Assembly (NCBI GenBank): GCA_017442445.1
Contig: JAFRZS010000187.1
Location: forward strand, 1 to 5,130
Source of the DNA: Clostridia bacterium
Lineage (GTDB): Bacteria > Bacillota > Clostridia > Oscillospirales > Acutalibacteraceae
DNA: 5,130 bases
Direction of reading: 5' to 3'
The notes below the pieces were generated by a model that had not been told where the DNA came from, did no database searches, and saw only the letters and a list, made by a program, of their open reading frames with translations. The number at the start of each line of letters is the position of its first letter. The first letter of the stretch is position 1. A program made the position numbers and the translations under genes. Shown piece after piece: positions 1-5,130 of this stretch.

Positions 1-53
1 ATTCCTTTCAAAATTTTAAAAAAATTTATCTCACAACTTAAAATGTTATCATA

Positions 54-79
54 ATAATCGCTTTTTGTAAAGCGATTAT
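54..79. repeat. 11-bp perfect inverted repeat, candidate operator
   Basis: The arms at 54-64 and 69-79 are perfect complements (core AATCGCTTT / AAAGCGATT) around a 4-base loop, TTGT. Neither strand has a T-run directly after the stem, so it does not look like a normal intrinsic terminator. It covers the place where the -35 element would sit for the TATAAT at 85-90, so a repressor or activator site for the small plus-strand gene is plausible. That role is inferred. A weak terminator for a gene left of the window is the alternative. Confidence 0.45.
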
Positions 80-90
80 AAACATATAAT
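62..90 (+). promoter_or_regulatory. Candidate promoter of the small Asn/Gln-rich gene
   Basis: A perfect TATAAT lies at 85-90, about 68 bases before the ATG at 159. The hexamer 17 bases upstream (62-67, TTTTTG) is a poor -35 match, and a better-looking TTGTAA at 65-70 is only 14 bases away, so the -35 is weak. The same bases also read CATATAATA (83-91), which fits the CATANNNTA -10 pattern of the sporulation factor SigK and is one base off the SigE pattern. I see no convincing matching -35 for either. The sigma factor therefore cannot be decided from sequence. Confidence 0.35.
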
Positions 91-145
91 AATTAAAACT
101 TTTTCGGTAATAATAAACACAGGATTTATTCCTAAATTATTAAAC

Positions 146-149
146 GGAG
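146..149 (+). promoter_or_regulatory. Ribosome binding site of the small Asn/Gln-rich gene
   Basis: GGAG at 146-149 (within CGGAGATG) is followed by a 9-base spacer and then the ATG at 159. This is the only good Shine-Dalgarno site in the leftmost 340 bases on this strand, and it is a main reason for accepting the 42-codon reading frame as a gene. Confidence 0.7.
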
Positions 150-158
150 ATGTTTTAA

Positions 159-287
159 ATGTCAGAAAGAAACAATTCACAAAACAATAACCAGAACAAC
201 CAGCAGAACAACAATTCACAGAACAAGCAACAGAATAACAATCAGAAAAATCAGCAGAACAACAACAGCGAAAACAAGAGATCCTAA
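159..287 (+). CDS. Small Asn/Gln-rich low-complexity protein (42 aa), function unknown
   Basis: This ATG-to-TAA frame encodes 42 residues, of which 19 are Asn and 10 Gln; the rest are Ser, Lys, Arg and Glu plus Met1. There is no aromatic, Cys or aliphatic residue, and net charge is about +3. It therefore cannot form a hydrophobic core, signal peptide or membrane segment and is probably disordered. NQQNNNSQNK (residues 14-23) recurs as NQQNNNSENK (31-40). Support for a real gene: GGAG at 9-base spacing, an upstream TATAAT, a terminator 9 bases after the stop, and use of AAC for 13 of 19 Asn and CAG for 8 of 10 Gln in A+T-rich DNA, as in well-expressed genes. The composition recalls spore-associated small proteins of Bacillota, but the gamma-type SASP protease site (TEFASET-like) is absent, so no function is assigned. 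It converges on the teichoic acid operon and is probably unrelated to it. Confidence 0.72.
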   Translation: MSERNNSQNNNQNNQQNNNSQNKQQNNNQKNQQNNNSENKRS

Positions 288-296
288 CACACAAAA

Positions 297-336
297 AGAC
301 GCCCGATTGCAAAAGCAATCGGGTGTCTGACTTTTT
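297..336. terminator. Bidirectional intrinsic terminator between converging genes
   Basis: A 14-bp stem (297-310 with 315-328, one G-T pair) closes an AAAA loop. Reading right to left, the stem runs directly into TTTTT (complement of 293-297), a classic terminator 12 bases after the stop of the minus-strand operon. Reading left to right, the stem is followed by GAC and then TTTTT (332-336), ending the small plus-strand gene whose stop is at 285-287. One hairpin thus appears to serve both converging units. Confidence 0.88.
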
Positions 337-340
337 AATT

Positions 341-1468
341 TTATCTTGAAAGAATATTATCCGCTACTCTTTGTGAGGACTTTCCGTCTGTGTAATCAAA
401 ATTAAAATTCTTGAACTTTTCGTTTTTCTCTTTATCAAGATCATACTCGTGATTTTCAAGTACCCTCATAAGTTCTTCCTGTGTTCTGACAACAGCACCC
501 GGAACATATTCCTCATAATCAAAATAAAACTGTCTGTCAGATGCATATTCTTCAAGGTCATATGCATAGAAAAGAGTCGGTTTATCAAGCATCGAAAAAT
601 CCATACATATTGAAGAATAATCTGTTACAAGTATATCTGAAATCAAAATCAGTTCATTGACATTCGGATATTTTGTGAGGTCAACTGCACCGTCAAGATT
701 TACTCCGTCTTCGTGCACCTGAGGGTGATATCTTATGAGTAAAACATATTCATCACCCAGTGCTTCATTAAAAGCTTTTATATCAAGCTTTTTAACAAGC
801 TCTTTATTTTTCTCTTTATCATCTCTGAAGGTCGGTGCATAAAGAACTAATTTTTTGTCCTTGCAGACAGGATATTTTTCATCAAATTCTGCTCTTAATT
901 TCTGAGCATCAACACCTCTGAAATAATAGTCCGTTCTCGGAGCGCCCAAGGGCAATACTCTTGATTCTTCCATTCCGAAGGCACCGGCATAAATCGGTGC
1001 AACGCCCTTTGATGAACATACAACATAGGATAATTTTGAATAACCCTTTGCTTCTCTTTTTCTTATTTCTTCAGGCTGATTTATATCAAGACCGAATTTT
1101 TTAAACGCACCCTCTGCGTGCCACAGCTGAACAACACAGGCTTTTTTATTTATATTGAGATATGCCATGGGCATGAAATTATCATTCAGAAATATGTACT
1201 TTGCTGTTGCCATTCTGAAGGCATTGACCGTAAAGAATTTCAAGGCACTTCCTATTGATTTTATTCCTTTGGATAAATCAATATCTGTTCTTGAAAAGCT
1301 GTAGCATTTATATTCATTTCTTTTCCTGATTTCTTCTCTCACAAAACCCAGTGTATCATTGAATTTTGCGTTGTGCATTGAAATAAAAACTACGCTGTTT
1401 TTTCTCAGCGGAAAAATTCTGCACAAATTGAAAACAGCCGCAAAAAGTAAAAAAAATAAAGTTTTCAT
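341..1468 (-). CDS. CDP-glycerol/CDP-ribitol polyolphosphotransferase, TagF/TarL-like (375 aa)
   Basis: This is a membrane-associated GT-B enzyme of the CDP-glycerol glycerophosphotransferase family (Glyphos_transf), which transfers polyol phosphate from a CDP donor onto a lipid-linked teichoic acid chain. Residues 3-20 are hydrophobic and fit a membrane-binding N-terminus. Family hallmarks are QLWHAEGAFKKFG (114-126), LGAPRTDYY (174-182), LYAPTFRDD (209-217), RYHP (246-249) and VTDYSSICMDF (281-291). H117 and H248 correspond to the catalytic His pair described for TagF. The length matches the short TagB/TarF-type enzymes; TarL and TagF are longer, with an extra N-terminal region. The ATG at 1468 has AAGGTG (1474-1479) five bases upstream and lies 2 bases after the preceding gene. 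Presence of tarI and tarJ in the same operon suggests CDP-ribitol as donor, but sequence alone cannot separate ribitol from glycerol, or primer from polymerase activity. It is the last gene of the operon. Confidence 0.9.
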   Translation of the reverse strand: MKTLFFLLFAAVFNLCRIFPLRKNSVVFISMHNAKFNDTLGFVREEIRKRNEYKCYSFSRTDIDLSKGIKSIGSALKFFTVNAFRMATAKYIFLNDNFMPMAYLNINKKACVVQLWHAEGAFKKFGLDINQPEEIRKREAKGYSKLSYVVCSSKGVAPIYAGAFGMEESRVLPLGAPRTDYYFRGVDAQKLRAEFDEKYPVCKDKKLVLYAPTFRDDKEKNKELVKKLDIKAFNEALGDEYVLLIRYHPQVHEDGVNLDGAVDLTKYPNVNELILISDILVTDYSSICMDFSMLDKPTLFYAYDLEEYASDRQFYFDYEEYVPGAVVRTQEELMRVLENHEYDLDKEKNEKFKNFNFDYTDGKSSQRVADNILSR

Positions 1469-1470
1469 TT

Positions 1471-2730
1471 TTACACCTTTATCTTCAAATATATTTTCAA
1501 AAGCTGATACAAAATGCCTGACGGCAGATTAAATTTTTTTCTGAAGCGCACAAACTGTCTGAGAAGATGAATATTTATATATTCACCTTTAACACAAATC
1601 ACATCAGCTTTTGCAAGTGATTTAAGATTTGCTTTTTCTGATATCACAAGATTTTTACAATCTTTCCATCTGTCAGGAATAAGGTCATATGATTTCTTCG
1701 GCACAATCAACTCAAAGCAGGGATAGAGCTGTGTGTAAACAGAATCAATTATTTCGGAATTTACATTTTTCAGAACAATTGAAACTTTCGGTTTTTCTGC
1801 CATTTCCTTGTGTGAAAAAATCAGATTTTTCAAATCTAAATCAAAGTTGAGAGCAGAAAGCTTTTTGTATGTTGTGTCCGACAAATCTGAAATTGCTTCA
1901 TCAAGACCTTTTTTAATTTCACACAAGCTTTCTTCGTCTGCCCGCCAGAAGAATCTGTAAAACTGCGATATTAAAATCTGTGCTTTTTTATAAATTATTT
2001 CCTGAATATAATCCTCATCGGCACCCGCTTTTTCTGCGCTTTCACGAACTGAATTTAATGATGTGATATAATCTTTTACCAACTGCGGTCTTACACTCTG
2101 ACTTACTGCACCCGAATGTTTTCTGTAGCACATCGTTGCATTTTTTGTGCCGCAGATTTTCACATCTCTGTGATAAATAAATTCAAGAAAAAACGGTGTT
2201 TCCTCTGCATATCTTATAGGCGGAAATTTTATATTATATTCAACAAGCTTTTCGCGTTTATAAAATTTATTACTTATAAGCAGATTCCAAAGCAGACCTT
2301 TATCAAAGTTATCTATTATTTTTTTCTCTGCAAATTTTTCTGCATATTCGTTGATATATTCAGAGTGTTCATCAAACCTTTTTATTCTGCCCAAAACCAA
2401 ATCCGCATCATTTTCAAGTGCGCAATTTATAAAACCTTCCAATGAATTTTTTTCATACAAGTCATCGGCATCAAGGAAGCAGACATAATCACCTTTTGCT
2501 TCTTCTAAGGCTTTATTTCTCGCCGCAGACACACCTGCATTTTCCTGATTGAAAAGTCTTATTCTTTCATCGTCAAAGCTTCTGATAATTTCTTCAGTCT
2601 TATCGGTCGAGCCGTCATTCACGATGACAATTTCAAAATCCTCAAAGGTCTGAGCCTGTAAAGATTTTAAAGTTTCTGCTATATATTTTTCATTGTTGTA
2701 TGCAGGTATTATAACACTTATTTTCGGCAT
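1471..2730 (-). CDS. Family 2 glycosyltransferase with degenerate C-terminal GT-like region (419 aa)
   Basis: The N-terminal 250 or so residues are an inverting GT-A (GT2) domain using a nucleotide-sugar donor: KISVIIPAYNNE (3-14), VNDGSTD (37-43), NAGVSAARN (64-72) and the metal-binding DADD (87-90), then YAEETPFF (174-181) where the family often has a catalytic acidic residue. Residues about 250-312 look helical. From 314 the chain again resembles the start of a GT2 domain but lacks NDGS and DxD residues. There is no convincing membrane span. I chose the ATG at 2730, giving MPKISVII: it is preceded by GGGAAA at 7 bases and lies 2 bases after the tarJ stop. The in-frame ATG at 2745 would overlap tarJ by 13 bases and has no ribosome binding site. 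By context it probably glycosylates a ribitol-phosphate chain or builds its linkage or repeat unit; donor and acceptor are unknown. Confidence 0.88.
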   Translation of the reverse strand: MPKISVIIPAYNNEKYIAETLKSLQAQTFEDFEIVIVNDGSTDKTEEIIRSFDDERIRLFNQENAGVSAARNKALEEAKGDYVCFLDADDLYEKNSLEGFINCALENDADLVLGRIKRFDEHSEYINEYAEKFAEKKIIDNFDKGLLWNLLISNKFYKREKLVEYNIKFPPIRYAEETPFFLEFIYHRDVKICGTKNATMCYRKHSGAVSQSVRPQLVKDYITSLNSVRESAEKAGADEDYIQEIIYKKAQILISQFYRFFWRADEESLCEIKKGLDEAISDLSDTTYKKLSALNFDLDLKNLIFSHKEMAEKPKVSIVLKNVNSEIIDSVYTQLYPCFELIVPKKSYDLIPDRWKDCKNLVISEKANLKSLAKADVICVKGEYINIHLLRQFVRFRKKFNLPSGILYQLLKIYLKIKV

Positions 2731-2732
2731 AA

Positions 2733-3758
2733 TTATATTTCCCATTTCAATACGGTTTTTCCGAAATTTCTCTTGAAATCAACATCAAATGCTTTGTGTA
2801 AATCCACTATTGAATTTACTGTTACAATGCCGTCAACAAGATACTCAAAATATCTCACAAGCTCTTTATGTTCTGACATAAGATCAACCGCTTTTTGAAA
2901 ATCATCGGCAGAGCTTCTTGAGCTTCCGAAAAGTCTGATGCCTTTTTCAAGAATCATTCTTGTATTGAGTGCAACATTGTTTTCGCTGACACCCATCAAA
3001 GCAATTGAGCCTTCGGGATTTATGATATCTATTATCTGATTTATTGCAGGTTGTGAGCCGTAACCACCCACACATTCAAATGCGTGGTCAACACTTATAT
3101 CATCAGGTAATCTGTCAACATTATAAGTTTCGTCGGCAAAAGAGAAGTATGAAAGCTTTTCTTCAACCGTTCCGAAAATATATATCTTTGAGTCAGGATA
3201 CATATATCTTAAAACCAACGCGGTGATAAATCCGACATTTCCGTCACCCCATACGCCTATAACATCTCTGCGCTTATGTGCAGATTTTTCAAACCTTGAA
3301 ACAGCGTGTGTGCTGACACTTACAAGCTCTGTGAAGGATGCAACCTCAAGGCTTATCTCATCGGGAATTCTTATAAGCCTGTCAGGAGTCATGATGATAT
3401 AATCACGAAGGAAACCGTCGTGTCCGCTTGAACAGAATTTGCTTGAACGAAGATAATTCTCTGACACAACATCATCATTTTCCTCGGGAATTGTCGGAAC
3501 AGGTACTACGATTTCGCCTGTTTTAAATGTGCCTGTTTTATCAAGAATTACCTTTCCGACACACTCATGAATGAGCGCCATCGGAAGCTTTTCTCTGAGC
3601 ACATCCGCCGACCTCATGCCCTGATAATATCTCTGATCCGCTTTGCATATTGACAGAAATACAGGTCTTATCAGCACCGAACCGTCGTCTATATTCAGTT
3701 CCTTGTACGTTACATCAAACATTCTCGGAGACTGTAACTCATAGACAGCATTAATCAT
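2733..3758 (-). CDS. tarJ: TarJ, NADPH-dependent ribulose-5-phosphate reductase (341 aa)
   Basis: This cytoplasmic zinc-dependent medium-chain dehydrogenase reduces D-ribulose 5-phosphate to D-ribitol 5-phosphate, the first step to CDP-ribitol. The sequence follows TarJ of S. aureus and B. subtilis W23 nearly end to end, from MINAVYELQSPRMF to a C-terminal GKTVLKW. C38 (SICKADQRYY), H64-E65 (LIHE) and probably E144 (TELVSVS) are the expected zinc or catalytic ligands. SSGHDGF (110-116) and AFECVGG are TarJ-typical, and WGDGNVG (170-176) is the Rossmann nucleotide-binding loop. I chose the ATG at 3758: GGAGGA at 3767-3772 stands 8 bases upstream and 341 residues equals the family length. The in-frame ATG at 3788 would add ten unconserved residues read from inside tarI. 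The gene overlaps the tarI end by 8 bases, implying translational coupling. Confidence 0.96.
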   Translation of the reverse strand: MINAVYELQSPRMFDVTYKELNIDDGSVLIRPVFLSICKADQRYYQGMRSADVLREKLPMALIHECVGKVILDKTGTFKTGEIVVPVPTIPEENDDVVSENYLRSSKFCSSGHDGFLRDYIIMTPDRLIRIPDEISLEVASFTELVSVSTHAVSRFEKSAHKRRDVIGVWGDGNVGFITALVLRYMYPDSKIYIFGTVEEKLSYFSFADETYNVDRLPDDISVDHAFECVGGYGSQPAINQIIDIINPEGSIALMGVSENNVALNTRMILEKGIRLFGSSRSSADDFQKAVDLMSEHKELVRYFEYLVDGIVTVNSIVDLHKAFDVDFKRNFGKTVLKWEI

Positions 3759-4464
3759 CTGTTTCTTCCTCCAACAAGGCTTTGGCAACCTTTAAATCAT
3801 AAGGATATGTTATTTTGATATTGAAAACCTCACCTCTTACAAGACGCACAGGTTCATTTTTCTTTACAAAAATACCACACGCATCTGTAAGCTCGTCCTT
3901 TTCTTTTTCTGTAAGGCTTTCGTAGATGTCTTTTAATTTTTTAGCTTTGAAAGACTGCGGAGTCTGTCCCTGATACATTTCGGGACGCTTAGGAATATTT
4001 GAAATCACTGCACCGTCTTTGCTTTCAACAATAGTGTCTGTTGCAGGTACAACAGTATCACAAGCACCGTAAAGCTGAACAGCTTCGATATTTTCCTCAA
4101 TTATTCTGTGAGTGATAAACGGACGCACAGCATCGTGAGTGATAACATATTTTTCATCGTCAAGACCGTAGTTTTCTTCAATATATTTCAAAGAATTCAT
4201 CAGAGTTTCGTTTCTTGTTGAACCTCCTTCAACAACAACTATTCTGTCGGTTTTTCCGATGTTTTTTTCTATCATATTTTTGGTATGACTTACCCATGTT
4301 TTCGGGGACATAACAATAATTTTTTCAAACTTTGAATTAACAAAAAATTTCTCAACGGTGTGAACAATTATAGGTTTTGTTCCGAGCATCATAAACTGCT
4401 TGGGTGTTTCGGAGTTACCCATTCTGCTGCCGCTTCCGCCTGCCATAATTACTGCAAAAATCAT
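3751..4464 (-). CDS. tarI: TarI, D-ribitol-5-phosphate cytidylyltransferase (237 aa)
   Basis: This cytoplasmic enzyme joins CTP and D-ribitol 5-phosphate to give CDP-ribitol, the activated donor for poly(ribitol phosphate) synthesis. It belongs to the IspD/TarI nucleotidyltransferase family. The CTP-binding loop AGGSGSRMG (8-16), PKQF (21-24, catalytic K22), GGSTRNET (80-87), THDAVRPF (109-116), EMYQGQTPQSF (162-172) and NIKITYPYDLK (215-225) are all present. HDAVRPF and MYQGQTPQSF followed by a late YPYDLK match TarI well. The length equals that of TarI. Immediate linkage to tarJ argues against the isoprenoid paralogue IspD. The ATG at 4464 follows GAGGTGAT (4468-4475), which overlaps the stop codon of the upstream ABC gene, leaving a gap of only 9 bases. 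Confidence 0.95.
   Translation of the reverse strand: MIFAVIMAGGSGSRMGNSETPKQFMMLGTKPIIVHTVEKFFVNSKFEKIIVMSPKTWVSHTKNMIEKNIGKTDRIVVVEGGSTRNETLMNSLKYIEENYGLDDEKYVITHDAVRPFITHRIIEENIEAVQLYGACDTVVPATDTIVESKDGAVISNIPKRPEMYQGQTPQSFKAKKLKDIYESLTEKEKDELTDACGIFVKKNEPVRLVRGEVFNIKITYPYDLKVAKALLEEETDD
3767..3772 (-). promoter_or_regulatory. Ribosome binding site fixing the tarJ start
   Basis: GGAGGA on the minus strand, inside the last codons of tarI, lies 8 bases before the ATG at 3758. It supports that start over the in-frame ATG at 3788, which lies upstream of this site and so cannot use it. Confidence 0.85.
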
Positions 4465-4467
4465 ACT

Positions 4468-4475
4468 ATCACCTC
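4468..4475 (-). promoter_or_regulatory. Ribosome binding site of tarI overlapping the upstream stop codon
   Basis: GAGGTGAT is a near-perfect anti-16S match three bases before the tarI ATG. The TGA stop of the upstream ABC ATPase (4474-4476) shares its first bases, so ribosomes finishing the ATPase end exactly where tarI initiation begins. This suggests coupled expression. Confidence 0.8.
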
Positions 4476-5130
4476 ATTGTTTTCTGCTGTTTACTCTTTC
4501 CTGATAAATGTCGCAAACCTCGTTTGCTTCGCCGTATGCCACGACCTTATCCTTATCAAGAATTATAGCTGTATTGCAAAGTCTTCTTACCTGTGCTGTG
4601 TTGTGCGATACGAAAAGTACGGTAACACCTTTATCAAACATACTTTTCACTTTTGCTTCGCTCTTCTTTTTGAAAGCCGCATCGCCTACTGATAAAACTT
4701 CGTCAAGAATCAGTACCTCGGGCTCTACCGCTGTCGCTATTGAAAATCCGAGACGCGCTTTCATACCCGATGAATAGTTTTTGACGGGAACATCAATAAA
4801 ATCCCCGAGTTCTGAAAACTTTACAATTTCATCGTATCTTTCCTCAATGTATTTTCTGGAATAACCCATTGTTGCGCCATAGAGGAATATGTTTTCTTTT
4901 CCTGAATAATTCTGGTCAAAACCTGCTCCAAGCTCCAGAAGCGGTGCAATAACACCGTGTACTTCAACGCTTCCCTTTGTAGGCTTCAATACTCCTGCAA
5001 TAACTTTAAGGAGCGTACTTTTACCCGCACCGTTATATCCGAGTATTCCGATTCTTTCGCCTTTTTTGACAGCGAAGCTTACATCGGTCAACGCCCAGAA
5101 CTCAGTGAAATGAAGCTTTCTTGTGACCAA
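4474..5130 (-). CDS. tagH: TagH/Wzt-type polysaccharide export ABC ATPase, partial (N-terminus off window)
   Basis: This is the ATP-hydrolysing subunit of an ABC-2 type exporter that moves undecaprenyl-linked teichoic acid or related glycan across the membrane. The visible 218 residues contain FWALTDVSF (11-19), Walker A GYNGAGKST (31-39), the TagH/Wzt-type stretch LELGAGFDQNYSGKENIFL (65-83), signature YSSGM (119-123), Walker B LILDEVLSVGD (140-150) and the switch His in SHN (175-177). The frame is open at the right edge. The first visible codon, TTG, is unlikely to be the start because family members have roughly 20-40 residues before FWAL. It ends just after the switch region, without the extra C-terminal domain of long TagH or Wzt proteins. 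The permease (TagG type) is expected just upstream, outside the window. TagH and Wzt are hard to separate by sequence; the tarI and tarJ neighbours favour TagH. Confidence 0.9.
   Translation of the reverse strand: MVTRKLHFTEFWALTDVSFAVKKGERIGILGYNGAGKSTLLKVIAGVLKPTKGSVEVHGVIAPLLELGAGFDQNYSGKENIFLYGATMGYSRKYIEERYDEIVKFSELGDFIDVPVKNYSSGMKARLGFSIATAVEPEVLILDEVLSVGDAAFKKKSEAKVKSMFDKGVTVLFVSHNTAQVRRLCNTAIILDKDKVVAYGEANEVCDIYQERVNSRKQ

Noticed and set aside
180..270. CRISPR-like or tandem repeat array in the CAGAACAAC-rich stretch
   Set aside because: The repeats are short, irregular and in phase with Asn/Gln codons, so they are explained by the encoded protein; no spacers or palindromic repeats are present.
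159..287. Small gene as a gamma-type small acid-soluble spore protein
   Set aside because: Gln/Asn richness and repeats are suggestive, but the germination-protease site and the alternating Phe/Glu-containing segments of that family are missing.
76..318. Minus-strand 80-codon frame with Cys/Ser/Val-rich translation
   Set aside because: It runs antisense through the Asn/Gln-rich gene and starts inside the bidirectional terminator. Its Cys/Val/Leu richness is just the complement of AAC and CAG codons, and no ribosome binding site is evident.
2116..2445. Plus-strand 109-codon frame inside the GT2 gene
   Set aside because: It is antisense to well-conserved coding sequence, has a Phe/Lys/Ile-rich composition typical of reversed A+T-rich genes, and shows no recognisable domain.
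3044..3226. Plus-strand 60-codon frame inside tarJ
   Set aside because: It is a shadow of the conserved AFECVGG region of TarJ, with no ribosome binding site or family resemblance.
3751..4464. TarI as the isoprenoid enzyme IspD
   Set aside because: The families are related, but the MYQGQTPQSF and YPYDLK context, the TarI-like length and the overlap with tarJ favour TarI.
4360..4777. Two overlapping plus-strand frames across the tarI start and the ABC ATPase
   Set aside because: Both are antisense to strongly conserved motifs (CTP-binding loop, Walker B), overlap each other and resemble no known protein.

Overview
The window is A+T-rich DNA from a low-GC Gram-positive bacterium. Bacillota, class Clostridia is most likely, and a gut Oscillospiraceae/Ruminococcaceae-type organism is a guess from codon style and gene form. 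No rRNA or other taxonomic marker is present. The main support is a set of teichoic-acid type genes whose proteins closely resemble the Bacillus/Staphylococcus Tar/Tag families, with strong AGGAGG-type ribosome binding sites.

Layout: about 93% of the window is one minus-strand operon, read from the right edge to position 341. In transcription order it encodes: (1) an ABC transporter ATPase of the TagH/Wzt polysaccharide-export type, cut by the window edge at its N-terminus; (2) TarI, ribitol-5-phosphate cytidylyltransferase; (3) TarJ, ribulose-5-phosphate reductase; (4) a family 2 glycosyltransferase with an unusual C-terminal extension; (5) a TagF/TarL-like CDP-polyol phosphotransferase. Genes are separated by 2-9 bases or overlap by 8 bases, so they are almost certainly co-transcribed. 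Their promoter lies outside the window.

Function: TarJ reduces D-ribulose 5-phosphate to D-ribitol 5-phosphate and TarI activates it to CDP-ribitol. The TagF/TarL-like enzyme probably transfers polyol phosphate from the CDP donor to a lipid-linked chain. The GT2 enzyme probably adds a sugar to the chain or its linkage unit, and the TagH-like ATPase, with a permease encoded off-window, exports the product. The predicted product is a poly(ribitol phosphate)-containing wall teichoic acid or capsule-like polymer.

The left 340 bases differ. A converging plus-strand gene of only 42 codons (159-287) encodes an Asn/Gln-dominated low-complexity peptide with a good ribosome binding site, an internal 10-residue repeat and C-ending/G-ending codon preference. 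A perfect TATAAT and an 11-bp palindrome lie upstream. A strong hairpin between it and the operon end appears to terminate transcription from both directions. This small gene and the degenerate second domain of the GT2 protein are the least ordinary things here; the rest is a recognisable teichoic acid locus.
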